Shown: piece after piece, positions 1 to 11,720 of the stretch
Layout: every line of letters begins with the position of its first letter
How positions within the stretch are numbered: position 1 is the stretch's first letter
Origin: Aspidapion aeneum
Taxonomy: Eukaryota; Arthropoda; Insecta; Coleoptera; Brentidae
Reading direction: 5' to 3'
NCBI GenBank assembly: GCA_963576565.1
Contig: OY755045.1
Span: forward strand, 10,725,977-10,789,976
Length of the DNA stretch: 64,000 nt
The notes under the pieces: generated by a model
The model's input: only the letters and a program-made list of their open reading frames with translations
The model's database searches: none
What the model was told of the DNA's origin: nothing
Made by a program: the position numbers and the translations under genes

Positions 1-112
1 CGAAATATGTGTTTCATATAAAATATTATCAGTTCTGTCAGTTCTTATCCGTTTCGGTTTGTTTCCAATACATGCTATTCTGACTTTATTTACTTCTTCT
101 AGTTCCTTGTCT

Positions 113-1090
113 TTAATGGACGTTGGCGATCATTCTCGCCCATATTACTTTGTTAACAGCGGCTCTAAATAATTCTGCAGATGTTTTCCGGTCCATTGTC
201 TCAAATTATTAGGTAACCATAAAATTCGGCGTGTTCTAGGACCTCTCTCGCCATCCAAGTGTCCTTGCATAACCAATTGCAGTGTTTGGTATTTTTGGTT
301 ATGCATTATATGTCCAAAAAATGCAAGTTTTTTTTCTTTAACATTTTTTATTATTTGTTGCTCTTTTTGCATGCTTTGTGAAACAGTTGGTTCCGTAAAG
401 AGTTCATCAATATAGAGAATAGGTAACGTTTCAGTAAACGGGTTCTAACATTTAGATTAAGTTTTATATTACACAAAAGAGTTTTGATACGATTGAAGTT
501 CTGTCTTTCTCGATTTGTATTTTTATTTCTTTTATTAGGTCCCAATTATAATTTATTTGTGCTCCTAGATAGTTAATGTTTGCTTGCTTTGTTTTTGATG
601 ATTACCATGATAAAAAGCCCTTTCAAACGGAATGAAGGAGGCAAAAACATCACAATTTACGTCACGACTTCGTTGGACCACAACATTTAAACTGAATAAG
701 ACTTCTCTTATACCAATCCCATTCCTAAATCCATATTGTATGTCACTAACATCTTTTTCGAGTTTGGAATTTATTCGTCCGTGTATGATTTTAAGAAAAA
801 CTTTTATAATATGGCTCATATGACTGATGGATGTAAAGTTTTCACATTTTTTATATGTTGCTTTTTCAGGGATAGGGATAAATGATAAAACAAACCAGTC
901 ATTTGGAATATTGCCGGTCTCATAGACCTGGTTAAAATATCTAAATGTTCTTCCTAATTTAGTTTTAGACCACAAACTCCGTCAGGTCCAGTCGTCTTCT
1001 TTCTTTAGTTTATTTATTGAATTAATCACTTCTTCATTTGTAAAAGTAAGCCCTGTTACCGCCTATTTTTCGACAATTTCACCCCTTTTT
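113..1090 (-). pseudogene. Decayed non-LTR retrotransposon, reverse transcriptase to C-terminal tail (element 1)
   Basis: Remnant of an endonuclease/reverse-transcriptase LINE read right to left. Around 1060-975 lies a pre-RT segment (TNEEVINSINKLKKE, then a broken GPDG-like turn). 975-565 is one open stretch with RT blocks 1-3: IPNDWFVLSFIPIPEKA, the SHIIKVFLKIIHGRI helix, QYGFRNGIG, and a worn FERAFYH where FxxAFD is expected. The palm YADD block is missing: the frame jumps to NYLGAQIN at about 565-590. 545-351 is the post-RT segment (LNLNVRTRLLKRYLFSIL). 372-145 is the tail (KLAFFGHIMHNQKY, GERGPRTRR), and after one frameshift it ends with ARMIANVH and a stop at 113-115. The YADD loss and several frame breaks make it inactive. 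The clade is uncertain. Confidence 0.8.
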
Positions 1091-1190
1091 TTATTTACTG
1101 CTGTTCGAAATAGTTTTGCTAAACCAGGTTCTAAGATTTTTTAACCAAGAAATGCGTCTTCTACCAACACCTTGCCTTTCCTTGCCATAT
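1091..1190 (-). pseudogene. Second copy of the LINE C-terminal tail abutting the pre-RT segment
   Basis: Minus-strand translation gives GVGRRRISWLKNLRTWF and then, one frame over, LFRTAVNK. This is the same conserved tail that ends element 1 at 113-372. It lies upstream of that element's pre-RT region, so the 3' end of one copy runs into the middle of another. It is either a nested or tandem insertion or a rearranged array. It is too short to be functional. Confidence 0.6.
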
Positions 1191-1289
1191 TATTAATATT
1201 ATTGTTATCAGCAGTACATGGATAAATCCGATGAGACTACCGAGTTTGCTTTGACAGTTATCAGTTTTTATCACATTCTTAAAGTTTTA

Positions 1290-2470
1290 TATTAGTGACC
1301 ACAAAATTATTAGTCCCATTTATAATTTCCTGGTCAAATGGATTTAAATTGTTTTTGGAGGTGGAGTTAATAACATTTAGACGGTTCCAATGGAAAACTA
1401 TCCTGTTAATGGGGAAGTTTCTTCGCAGAAATTTTTTCTATTTTTGTTGTCTTATTTTGTTTCTCTCAGATTACATGCATAGCAACCATTTTGTTATAAG
1501 GTTTAATTAGATCCGCTCTGGTTTTTCTGTCTCTTAATGTTGTAAGGTTCAATTTTGTAAGGCTTTCCTCATAGGCTAAATATTAGATTTCTTGGGGTAA
1601 TCTTGTTATTTGTCGTTGTACAATATTGACCACTTCTTTTTCTTTGTTCATAGAGTAAAGAAATATTCCACAATAAATGTGGGGCTATTATTGTTGTTTT
1701 ATAGATTGTCTGTAGTCTAGCAGACATAGAGACTTCACTAGTAAATCTAAACTGTTTTTGTTTTACTATTTGTTCTCCATTGATTTCGACTCTCTACCTT
1801 ATATCACGTATGTTAAAATTTCCTAAATTGATAAGGTTAAGGTCAAACCATCTCGACACTGGCTAGATCAGAATTAAGGTCTGTTATTTGTCGTTTGCTT
1901 CTGCTATAATATAAATCATAGTATATCATCGGCCAACAATTTTAATTTACATATTTTTATCTGCTTGACAATGTCATTAATAAATAATACATCTATTGGT
2001 CCCAATGTGCTTCCCTGTGGAACTCTGTTTCCTTCTAAGGTATCAGAAAGCTTGTTGATATATTTTACTCCATTTGTGTATAATAATTCTATATTTATTG
2101 TGTCAAAAGCTCCTTTTAGATTTAAGAAAACAGAATATAATAATATTCTTTTTATTTGTTATTTCATGTTTTCATTGTGAATTAATAAGTTGCAGAGCTG
2201 TTTCGCAGGAATGCTTTTTTCTGAATCATGACTGTTCTTTGTATATAATATCGTTTTTATCACTCTTTACGACGAAACTCAGCGTGCTTTGCTGTATTAG
2301 ATACTTTTTGAATAGGGATCACTCATGCCTTTCCAACTTTCTGGTAACTCTCCTGTTTCCAATGATGTATTAATTATATTAAGTAAATGGTTTCCATCTA
2401 TCTCTAGACTTTGAATGATTTTGTTTAATTCATTTAAACTAATTTTTCTAAACTGAATAGGTGATTATGT
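1290..2470 (-). pseudogene. Decayed non-LTR retrotransposon RT domain (element 2, L2/CR1/jockey-like)
   Basis: Minus-strand fragments follow the usual RT order through many frameshifts and stops: INTSLETGELPESWK (about 2390-2330), FRKKHSCETALQLIN (about 2230-2180), KGAFDTIN (about 2120), then VPQGSTLGPIDVLFINDI (about 2025-1975), and ADD with a lost preceding Tyr/Phe context (about 1935). The post-RT region has the Q.QITRLPQEI and LTKLNLTTLRDRKTRADLI blocks (about 1630-1500), and the terminal NRIVFHWNRLNVIN block sits at about 1410-1360. This block order is that of L2/CR1/jockey-like elements. It differs in sequence from element 1, with which it is nearly contiguous. No intact reading frame remains. 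Confidence 0.75.
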
Positions 2471-3060
2471 ATTTGCAAGTTTCAAAATTCTCCTATGAAT
2501 GATTTTAAGAAATTCCTTTTGATGGCACACATCCTCGATTTAAAACAAAATGTGGCGTTTTTGGTTAACACGGCGAATTTTCAAAGGTCCATATTCCTGT
2601 AATTTTTAACATATTTCCTGGTTGTAGACATGCAAAGGAGACTCTCAGAGGATTTAACTTAGCCAAAAGGAATTGGCAGCAGGAAATAAAACACACAAAC
2701 AAGTGGACAAGTACGCTTATCTTTAAACTACAGTTATTTGTAATAACGAGGATATTCATGAAATGACCGTACGGATAGACAAAGCAAGATCAAAATCAAA
2801 ATTTTACAGTATCTTTCATGTGAAAGGAGCTAGAAATGTGGAAAGAAAAGGATGATAATGGCTGAAAAATGTTTGAGCAGCGTTTAGATGTTTCTCTATA
2901 GAAAGTTTTAGAGCAGCTTTTTCAAGATTAGAATAGCCATGGTGCAAGATTTAAAGGATTAACAAAAATCTTTGGACTAAACAGACTTTAAGATTGAGGA
3001 AACACAGAGAAAGATGTTGATTTTTGACTTTTCAATTTTTTCGCTAAATTGTTTTTTCGC
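2471..3060. other. AT-rich sequence, no recognisable feature
   Basis: No convincing coding region, terminal repeat or RNA gene was seen. A 64-codon antisense open frame at 2565-2759 has no recognisable similarity or composition. The ~225-bp repeat family begins near 3060. Confidence 0.5.
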
Positions 3061-5130
3061 AATTTTTGATGTTTCAATTCATTTTGGAGCTGGAGGGATT
3101 TTGGAAGTTCACGAAATCCTTGGAAGGGGTTAAAATAATTACATTTTCAAGACTATGTGTTGTTTTAAAGGACCAAGGTTTTACAAATCTTTGAAAGTAT
3201 TTAAAAAAAAAATAGCAAAATTTTGTAGCTAAGAAATGGTTGTGAGGTTGATTTTTTACTTCCATTTTTTTTGCTTATTGCTTTTTGCAATTTTTGATGT
3301 TGCAATTCATTTTGGAGGTTCAGGGGTTAAAGTTCAAGAATATGTGTTGTTTTAAAGGACCAAGGTTTTAAAAATTTTTGAAAAATAGGTAAATTTTGTA
3401 GGTAAGAAAAGTCAGAAATGTTGATTTTTTACTTCAATTTTTTTTTGCTATATATATTTGTTTTAAAGGACCAAGGTTCTGCAAAGTTTTACAAATCCTT
3501 AAAACTATTTAAACAAAAAATAAATAAGTAAATTTTGTAGTTAAGAAAAGTCAGAAATGTTGATTTTGTCTTAATTTTTTTAAATAATTTGTTTTTTGCA
3601 ATTTTTAATGTTGCAATTAATTTTGGAGGTTGAGGGGTTTTTTAAAGTTCTGTAAATCCTTGGAATGGGTTAAAATAATTACATGTTCAAGAATATGTAT
3701 TGTTTTAAAGGACCAAGGTTTTACAAATGTTTGAAAAATAGGTAACTTTTATATTTAAGAAAAGTCAGGAACATTGATTTTTTGCTTCAATTTTTTTTTT
3801 AAAGTTCTGTAAACCCTGGGAAGGGGTTAAAATAATTACATTTTCAAGAATATGTGTTGTTTTAAAGGACCAAGGTTTTACAAATCTTTGTAGGAATGGA
3901 AATAAAAAAATCGGCATATTTTGTAGTAAGTGATTTTTGACTAATTTTTTGGTAATTTGTTCTTTTGCAATTTTTGATGTTTCATGATGATTTTCAAAAA
4001 TTTTATAAATCTTTGGAAGGGGTTAAAATAACTTCATTTTGATTAATTTTTGTTATTTTAGAGGACCAAGGATTTATAAACTTATAAATCTTGAAAGTAT
4101 TTAAAATTCTGTAAATCCTTGGAAGGGGTTAAAATAATTACATTTTCAAGAATATGTGTTGTTTTAAAGGACCAAGGTTTTATAACTCTTTGAAAGTATT
4201 TAAACAAAAAGAATAAGTCAGTTTTGTAGCTAAGAAAAGTCAATGAGGTTTTACTTCAATTTTTTTTGCTAATTGCTTTTTGCAATTTTTGATGTTGCAA
4301 TTAATTTTGGAAGTTGAGGGGTTTTTTAAAGTTCTGTAAATCATTGGAAGGGGTTAAAATAATTACATGTTCAAGAATATGTGTTGTTGTAAAGGACCAA
4401 GGTTTTACAAATCTTTGTAAGTATTGAAATAAAAATCGGCATATTTTTTAGTTAAGAAAAGTCAAAAATGTTGATTTTTGACTAATTTTTTGGTAATATG
4501 TTTTTTTGCAATTTTTGATGTTGCGATTTATTTTGGAAGTTAAGGGATTTTTTAAAGTTTTGTAAATCTTTGGAAGGGGTTAAAATAACTACATTTTGAT
4601 TAATTTTTGTTATTTTAGAGGACCAAGGATTTATAAAGTTTTATAAGTTATTAAACAAAAAAAGTAAATTTTGTAGTTAAGAAAAGTCAAAAAAAAATTT
4701 TTTTTGATTTTTATTTTATTTTTGGCTAATTGTGTTTTCGCAAGTTTTGATTTTGCGATTAATTTTGGAGTTCTGTAATTCCTTGAAAGGGGTTAAAATA
4801 ACAAAATTTTCAAGAATATGTGTTATTTTAAAGGACCAAGGATTTACAAAGCGTTACAAATCCTTGAAAGTATTTAAACAACTAAAAATAAATAAATTTT
4901 GTAGTTAGGAAAAGTCAAAAATGTTGTTTTTTGACTAATTTGTTCATTCGAAATTTTTGTGGTTGCGATTAATTTTGGAGGTTGAGGGGTTTTGAAAGTT
5001 CTGTTAATCCTTGGAAGGGGTTAAAATAATTACATTTTCAAGAATATGTGTTATTTTAAAGGACCAAGGTTTTGCTAAGTTTTACAAATCCTTAAAAGTA
5101 TTAATAAAACAGTTAAATGAAAAGTCAAAA
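3060..5130. repeat. Irregular tandem repeat, units of about 110 and 225 bp
   Basis: The block around GGAAGGGGTTAAAATAATTA and the block AAAGGACCAAGGTTTTACAAA recur throughout. The second occurs near 3168, 3355, 3465, 3708, 3865, 4065, 4167, 4391, 4618, 4831 and 5059. Spacing is about 225 bp in the best-ordered part (4167-5059) and about half or irregular elsewhere. No reading frame is kept. Diverged relatives of both blocks occur at about 34540-34740 and 35030-35060, so the family is dispersed as well as tandem. Confidence 0.85.
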
Positions 5131-5559
5131 ATTTTCATCTAAAACATTAACCAAAGAAAGGAGATGTGAGAGGTCGATATTATTATTAGAAATTTGGAAA
5201 ACCAAATGTTAAAAATAGAATCTTTTAACTTTAATTAAAAAAAAGATTTAAACACGAGAAAAAATCAGAAAAAGTAAAAATTTATTGTCGCGACCAAAGC
5301 AATAGAGAAAAATGTAGAGCACGAGAAAATAACTAAACATTCGCTATGAGGAAACTAAAGACAAGTTGATTCGACCTACCTACGTGTCAAAGACACCGGA
5401 AAATAGAGTAAAACAAGAAACCAATGGATTTCTAGTCATAGAGGCGATGGAAATTAGAGAAACAATACCCCGCACCTGTTACAATACTACGCACTGGTTA
5501 ATGGAGAAAACAATTAGATAAACTTGCACATCTTGGAGGCTGTAAGGAACACCAAAATT
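5131..5559. other. Sequence between satellite and LINE remnant
   Basis: Less AT-rich than the repeat to its left. It probably includes decayed 5' parts of the LINE that becomes recognisable at about 5560, but no motif was firm enough to call. Confidence 0.35.
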
Positions 5560-6010
5560 ATCGGATAGACAAACAACATGAAGGGAGTACATATGTGTGG
5601 AAAAACTAAAAGTTCAGAAAAGTTACTCACCTGAAGTGTTTTTCAGGCAAAAGCACACGCCACAATAATAGTGGCATCACTAGAATAGGTCCGGAACGGC
5701 GAGGAAAAACAAATATATATTTGCTCTCACAACAGGGACACTCTGAAGAAATGTAGCGCAACTAACGTTTCTAACGGCTCGGTGGAAGAAAACGCAGAGG
5801 CGCTAAAGACCCTAAGGGATGGCAAACGGATGACAGTGAATTGGATTCCGGGGCATACAGGAGTACCAGGCATCGAAAGGACCAATGAGATGCACGGATC
5901 GGAGCAGAGACTGATTATGTGGGCCCGAAGCCTCTTCTGGGAATGACCAGGATACAAGTACAGATCGGACTTATTAATTGAGCTCAGGATACATCGATAC
6001 ACGTGGCGTT
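5560..6010 (+). pseudogene. RNase H domain of a LINE (decayed)
   Basis: Plus-strand remnant of the RNase HI domain carried by R1/I-type LINEs. VFQAKAHAT at 5638-5664 matches the usual [TV]VFQAEVxAI block, with Lys where the catalytic Glu is expected. Around 5710 the SDSxAA block reads SHNRD. NWIPGHTGVPGIERTNE at about 5832-5882 is the WxPGHxGxxGNExAD block with the Asp lost. YVGPEA near 5917 is the usual end. A TAG interrupts the frame at about 5686 and the frame shifts near 5890. In the same orientation it runs straight into the 327-bp satellite, which is derived from the tail of the same element. Confidence 0.75.
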
Positions 6011-7930
6011 AACTGAGAGTTGCTCAGACCAATTCGAAAAGACGTTGGACTATTGATAGGAATTCTAAATGGACAAAACCGGCTAATGGAGTTTAAAGGA
6101 CTCGAGGATGTCTCTACCTGTGGATTGCAAAAAGGATGACCACGATACCTCGTGGAAGAATGTGAGGTCTACTCAAGGATGGGACAGATACTAGGAGCTT
6201 CAACCCTAAACAAGGTAGAGCTGCATTGAGTTTAAGATGCACCGACAAACTCCTTGGAAGCAGGAACAGGTTACAGACAAATGTGAATTGGTAGACCGAC
6301 CAAACGTGAACTATCTGAGATGGTAGCTGGGACGGACACGAAAACCCGTTGGACTGTTGATAGGAATTCTAAAGGGACAAAACCGGCTAAGGGAACACAT
6401 AACACGTATAGTAGTCGAGAACGTCTCTCTCTACCTTACCAACCCATGGAGAGGAAAAAGGATAAGCACGATACCTCGTGGAAGAATGTGAAGTCTACTC
6501 AAGGATGGGACAGATACTAGGAGCTTCAACCCTAAACAAGGTAGAGCTGCATTGAGTTTAAGATGCACCGACAAACTCCTTGGAAGCAGGAGCAGGTTAC
6601 TGACAAATGTGAATTGGTAGACCGACCAAACGTGAACTATCTGAGATGGTAGCTGGGACGGACACGAAAAGCCGTTGGACTGTTGATAGGAATTCTAAAG
6701 GGACAAAACCGGCTAAGGGAACACATAACACGTATAGTAGTCGAGAACGTCTCTCTACCTTACCAACCTATGGAGAGGAAAAAGGATAATTACGATACCT
6801 CGTGGAAGAATGTGAGGTCTACTCAAGGATGGGACAGATCCTAGGAGCTTCAACCCTAAACAAGGTAGAACTGCATTGAGTTTAAGATGCACCGACAAAC
6901 TCCTTGGAAGCAAAAACAGGATACAGACAAATGTGAATTGGTAGGCTGACCAAACGTGAACTAACTGAGATGGTAGCTGGAACGGACATGAAAAGACGTT
7001 GGACTGTTGATAGGAATTCTAAAGGGACAAAACCAGCTAAGGGAACACATAACACGTATAGTAGTCGAGAACGTCTCTCTCTACCTTACCAACCTATGGA
7101 GAGGGAAAGGGATAATCACGATACCGCGTGGAAGAATGTGAGGTCTACTCAAGGATGGGACAGATACTAGGAGCTTCAACCCTAAACAAGGTAGAGCTGC
7201 ATTGAGTTTAAGATGCACCGACAAACTCTTTGGAAGCAAAAACAGGATACAGACAAATGTGAATTGGTAGGCTGACCAAACGTGAACTAACTGAGATGGT
7301 AGCTGGGACGGACACGAAAAGACGTTGGACTGTTGATAGGAATTCTAAAGGGACAAAACCAGCTAAGGGAACACATAACACGTATAGTAGTCGAGAACGT
7401 CTCTCTCTCTACCTCACCAACCTATGGAAAGGAAAAAGGATAAGCACGATACCTCGTGGAAGAATGTGAGGTCTACTCAAGGATGGGACAGATCCTAGGA
7501 GCTTCAACCCTAAACAAGGTAGAACTGCATTGAGTTTAAGATGCACCGACAAACTCCTTGGAAGCAAAAACAGGATACAGACAAATGTGAATTGGTAGGC
7601 TGACCAAACGTGAACTAACTGAGATGGTAGCTGGGACGGACACGAAAAGACGTTGGACTGTTGATAGGAATTCTAAAGGGACAAAACCAGTTAAGGGAAC
7701 ACATAACACGTATAGTAGTCGAGAACGTCTCTCTCTACCTTACCAACCTATGGAGAGGAAAAAGGATAAGCACGATACCTCGTGGAAGAATGTGAAGTCT
7801 ACTCAAGGATGGGACAACAAGTACTAGGGGCACCAACCCTAAACTAAGAAAACCTGCATATGTCACATGGGCCCACATACTGCATTTTGTAAAAAACTGA
7901 AAAGCGTAACAGGTTGTAGACAAATAGATA
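6010..7930 (+). repeat. 327-bp satellite derived from the C-terminal tail of an RNase H LINE
   Basis: Tandem units with joins at about 6195, 6521, 6845, 7171, 7499 and 7828, so the period is 324-329 bp. Neighbouring units look about 95% identical. In the frame of the ancestral LINE each unit reads a tail like that of R1-type proteins: RTRKAVGLLIGILKGQNRLR, then EHITRIVVENVS, then a worn zinc-knuckle and a distal ILGASTLNKVEL-like stretch. A different frame is open for about 66 codons in several units, but that is a by-product. The first unit follows directly from the RNase H domain at 5560-6010, so the array grew from the 3' end of that insertion. Confidence 0.85.
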
Positions 7931-8284
7931 ATTGGTAGACCGACCCATGGTTGCTGGAAAACCGGCTAAGGGATCACATAACACTTATAGGAGTCGAGAA
8001 CATCTCTACCTTCCCAACCTGTGGACAGGAAAAACTATTATCACTTGCCGGACCTACGTTGCCAGGAAAAATGTTTCAATTAACAGGTTTATGGTGCCTT
8101 TGAAAGGACATTAATGACAGAGAAGCAAGAAAATAAGAATATTCAAGATTGGCAACATCCCGTTGTATGACTGGTTAGTTTTTAAGTTTGACATGTAAAA
8201 TTTCAAAAAATGTAATATATTAAGTAAATGTAAATAAGTGTTTTGTTTTTTATTTCCCTTCCAATCCTGTCTTTTCCCAATTTT
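7930..8284 (+). repeat. Truncated final tail unit and AT-rich spacer
   Basis: At 7930-8060 the unit is shortened and diverged: the GGCTAAGGGATCACATAACA segment is still recognisable, and the text after it departs from the array. From 8110 to 8284 the sequence is AT-rich with nothing recognised. Confidence 0.6.
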
Positions 8285-8745
8285 CATGATGGTTCGCAAA
8301 AACAAGACATTGTAAACTTCGGTATCTGCGCGTTGCGGTAGGGTTAAGTTAAGTTAGCATAGGGAGTAGGGAAAATCGGCCAAGCTGGAAGCAAACCACG
8401 GTTGTACTTTTGTTTCCCCCCTCACCCCGTGATAGTCAGAACCACAGGTCGAAGGTCAGTGTTTTGAAACGGCCGATCCCCTTTCACCCCCTCAAGGCGA
8501 GGACGCATCCCGGAAGAGAGTTGGTAGTCCTTCCTTGTTGGAGAATCTGTCGGCGTTTCCCCAGTGTTTCTCCTTGGGGCGAGCACCCTGCACACAGAGG
8601 GGCCTGATATCTGGGCGCATCTTGGTCGCTGGGAGACGCGGTTCGAACTGCTGCAAGTACCACCGTGCGTCGCCTCGAGACCGAGCCGTGTGAGTGTGTA
8701 CGAGAAGTGTGAATGTGTAAGAAAAAGCAAATGTGTGTAAAATAT
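8285..8745 (+). repeat. Dispersed repeat family A, copy 1
   Basis: A GC-richer island that recurs at 35527-35985 in the same orientation and at 33130-33440 in reverse. The copies share GGTTCGCAAAAACA near the left end, TAGCATAGGGAGT, the segment around TTCTCCAACAAGGAAGGA (reverse strand), and a GTGTGAATGTGTAAGAAA motif at the right. On the minus strand all three copies keep one frame open across indels: RPRCAQISGP, LAPRRNTGE, DSPTRKDYQLSSGM and FQNTDL recur with substitutions. I do not recognise the peptide. It may be part of an unclassified mobile element. Confidence 0.75.
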
Positions 8746-11012
8746 TATTATTATTAACAGTAATATATTTAAAAATTTTAAAATATTAATAAAACAGTAA
8801 CATTCATATATTAAAATTAACATATTTTAAATCTCGTCGTCCGCTATGTAAACAAAATAAATAAAAGTTGAAATACTTAAACTCCTCTCCTGCTAGGTGT
8901 TCGTCATCCGCTATATATTCCAAAACAAGGTAAAGGATAGGCTTTCTCATACCAATAGCTCTCTCCTGTTTTGGTCATGCGCTATAAATATAAACCCAAA
9001 TAAGTAAAATATTTATGATTCTCGTATTTGTCTGCTGCTGAGTGTTCGTCATCGGCTCTATAAACCAAAATATGTAAAAGTTGAGGCTTTCTCATCCTGA
9101 TACTCCTCTCCTGCTTGGTGAATGTTCGTCATCAGCGACATAAAGCAAAATAAGGTTAAGATGATGCTTTTTGTTACTCATAGTCTTCTTCCGCTGGGTG
9201 TTCGTCATCCGCTATGTAAACAAACTAAATAAAAGGCTTTCCGCTATACATATAAACCAAAATAAGCAAAATATTAATCGTTCTCGTAGTTTTCTTCTGC
9301 TGAGTGTTAGTTATCCGCTCTATAAATAAAAATAAGTAAACGTTGAGGCTTTATCATCCTGATAGTCGCCTCCTGCTGATGCTGGCGGGATGTTCTTCAT
9401 CCGCTCCATAAAACAAAATAGATAAATATGATGCTTTTTTATACCCATAGCCTTTTTTCGCTGGGTGTTCGTCATCCGCTATATAAATAAAAGGCTTTCT
9501 AATTCTCATATTCCTCTCCTGCTAAGTTCGTCATCAGCTAAATAAACCAAAATAAGTTAAGAAAGAGGCTTTCTCATAACCATAGTCCTCTCCTGCGTTC
9601 GTCATTTGCTATATAAACAAAAATAAAGATGAGGCTTTCTCATAATCAGTTTACTTCTGCTGGGTTTTCGTCATCCGCTAGCCAAACAAAATAACTTAAA
9701 GTTGAGGTTTTTTATACTTGAATTCCTCTCCTGCTGGGTGTTTGTCATCCGCTATATAAACCAAAAAAAAAAAAAATATAGGCTTTCTCATACCCTTAGT
9801 TCTTTCCTCTGTTCGTCACCCATTATATATATAAACCAAAATAAGTAAAATATTTATCGTTCTAGTAGTTGTCTTCTGCTGATTGTTCGTCATCCTCTCT
9901 AGAAACCAAATTAAGTAAAACTTGAGGTTTTCTCTGATCCGCTACATAAAGTAAAATAAGGTAAAGATTATGCTTTTTCTTACTCATTGTGTTCTCCCGA
10001 TGGGTTCTCGTCAGCCGTTATGTAAACAAAAAAAATAAAAGTGAAGACTAATACTTATATTCCTCTCCTGCGGGGTGTTCGTCATCCGCTAAATAAGTCA
10101 AAATAAGTAAAGAGAGAGGCTTTTTCATAACCATAATCCTCTTTTGCGTTCGTCATCCGCTATATAAACAAAAATACGTAAAAATTAGACTTTCTTATAC
10201 TCAGTTGGCTACTACTGGCTATTTAACAAACTATATAAAAGTGAAGGCTTTCTCATACTCATATTCCTCTTCTGCTGGGTGTTTCTCATCCGCTATATAA
10301 ACCAAAATATGCATAATATTATTCTCGTAGTTTCCTTCTGCTGAGTATTCGTTATCCGCTCTATAAACAAAAATTGAGGCTTTCTCATCTTGCTGGCTGG
10401 ATTTTCTTCATCCTCTACATAAAACAAAATAAGGTAGACATGAGATGTGCTTTTTCATACTAGTCTTCTTGCGCTAGGTGTTCATCATCCGCTATGTAAA
10501 TAAAATAAATAAAAGTGATGGCTTTCTAATACTCATTCTTCTGCTGGCTGAATGTTCGTCATTCAGAATAAGTTAAATATGAGACCTTATACTTGTAGTC
10601 GTCTCCCGCTGGGTGTTCGTCATTCGCTATTAATCAAAATAAATAAAAGATGAGCTCTTTTCCTAGTCATATTCTTCTCCTGATGAATGTTCGTCATCCT
10701 TTATAAAATAAGTAAATATATATAAGCCTTCGCCTAGTCCTCTTGTGCTGGACGTACGTCATCCGCTATATTATATAATATAATAAATAATATTTGTTCT
10801 TAAAAGACTTCTAAAGTCCAAATTTTACAGATAAGTATACTCCTTACTCATTTAAATTGCAAACAAAATAATTAAATATATATATAAGCGTACGCCATCC
10901 GCTATATTATATATTTATATAAATTCGATATTTTACAGATATTTATAATATATATAGAAGTATAAATTTGTATGTGGTTTATCTCCTGAAATTGGCTCCC
11001 CTCTGCTAAATA

Positions 11013-11182
11013 CAGTCGAACCTCTATAACTCGAACTCAAAGGGACAACCAAAACAGTTCGAGTTATGGAGAGTTCGAGTTATAGAAATTCGAATTAAAG
11101 GGGTGAAAATACATATAAAAAGTGCAGGGACTACTTAAAAGGTTCGAGTTATAGAGAGGTTCGAGTTAGAGAGGTTCGACTG
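11013..11182. mobile_element. 170-bp MITE, pogo/Tc1-mariner type, TA target duplication
   Basis: The ends are CAGTCGAACCTCTATAACTC and the inverse of GAGTTAGAGAGGTTCGACTG. The terminal repeats match at about 23 of 24 positions. TA flanks both sides (11011-11012 and 11183-11184). The interior has further GTTCGAGTTATAGA repeats and no coding capacity. CAGT-type ends with TA duplication are typical of pogo/Tigger-derived MITEs. It lies inside the 78-bp array. Confidence 0.85.
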
Positions 11183-11610
11183 TATAAAATATGAAAATAT
11201 ATGACCTCTCACCCCTCTGAATTGCTCTTTAAAGTATTTGGTTTCATAAGAGTTCAAAAATAAATTATAAGTTTGTATAATTTTTTTTTCCTCCAATTAA
11301 TATAAAAAGAATTGTCTTTTAAATATATATCACTGTTCACTTCCTTAAAATATTTTTAAAGTTGGATGTGGTCTTAAAAGACCTAAAAGATTCATAATTT
11401 AAAAGCAAAATTATTAAAAGATGAAATTTCTTATACTTGTAGTCGTGTCCCGCTGGGTGGTCATTATCCGCTATTAATCAAAATAAATAAAAAATGGCCC
11501 ATACACATATTCTTCTCCTGCTGGTTGTTCGCCATCTGTTACATAAACCAAAATAATATAGGTAAAAGATTTGCCGGATGTTCGTCATTCGCTATACAAA
11601 GCAAAATAAG

Positions 11611-11612
<2 letters not shown>

Positions 11613-11660
<48 letters not shown>
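11613..11660. repeat. (TA)n microsatellite
   Basis: Uninterrupted AT dinucleotide run of about 48 bp between array units. Confidence 0.95.
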
Positions 11661-11662
<2 letters not shown>

Positions 11663-11720
11663 CCTTTGCCTAGTCCTCTTGTGCTGGGCATACGTCATCC
11701 GCTATATTATATAATATTAT

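Larger units (their letters stand above)
8826..11720 (-). repeat. Degenerate ~78-bp tandem array with exon-like units
   Basis: About 30 diverged units built around TGTTCGTCATCCGCTATATA. The order is dense to about 10680 and looser to 11720. On the minus strand a typical unit has a T-rich run ending in TATAG, followed by codons for DDEHPAGEDYEYEK-like acidic peptides and then GTATGA or GTAACA. Frame is kept in several units (DDEHLAGEEFKYF at about 8880-8915, DDKHPAGEEFKYKK near 9710-9760, NDEHPAGDDYKYK near 10590-10630, DNDHPAGHDYKYKK near 11420-11470). It is broken by 1-4 bp indels or stops in many others. The spacers (~28 bp) are too short to be introns between consecutive exons. It could be a decayed exon array of the minus-strand proline-rich gene, or only a minisatellite. 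Confidence 0.75.

Noticed and set aside
3060..11720. Possible CRISPR array from regular short repeats
   Set aside because: Repeats are diverged along their whole length, there are no unique spacers of constant size, and the genome is eukaryotic.
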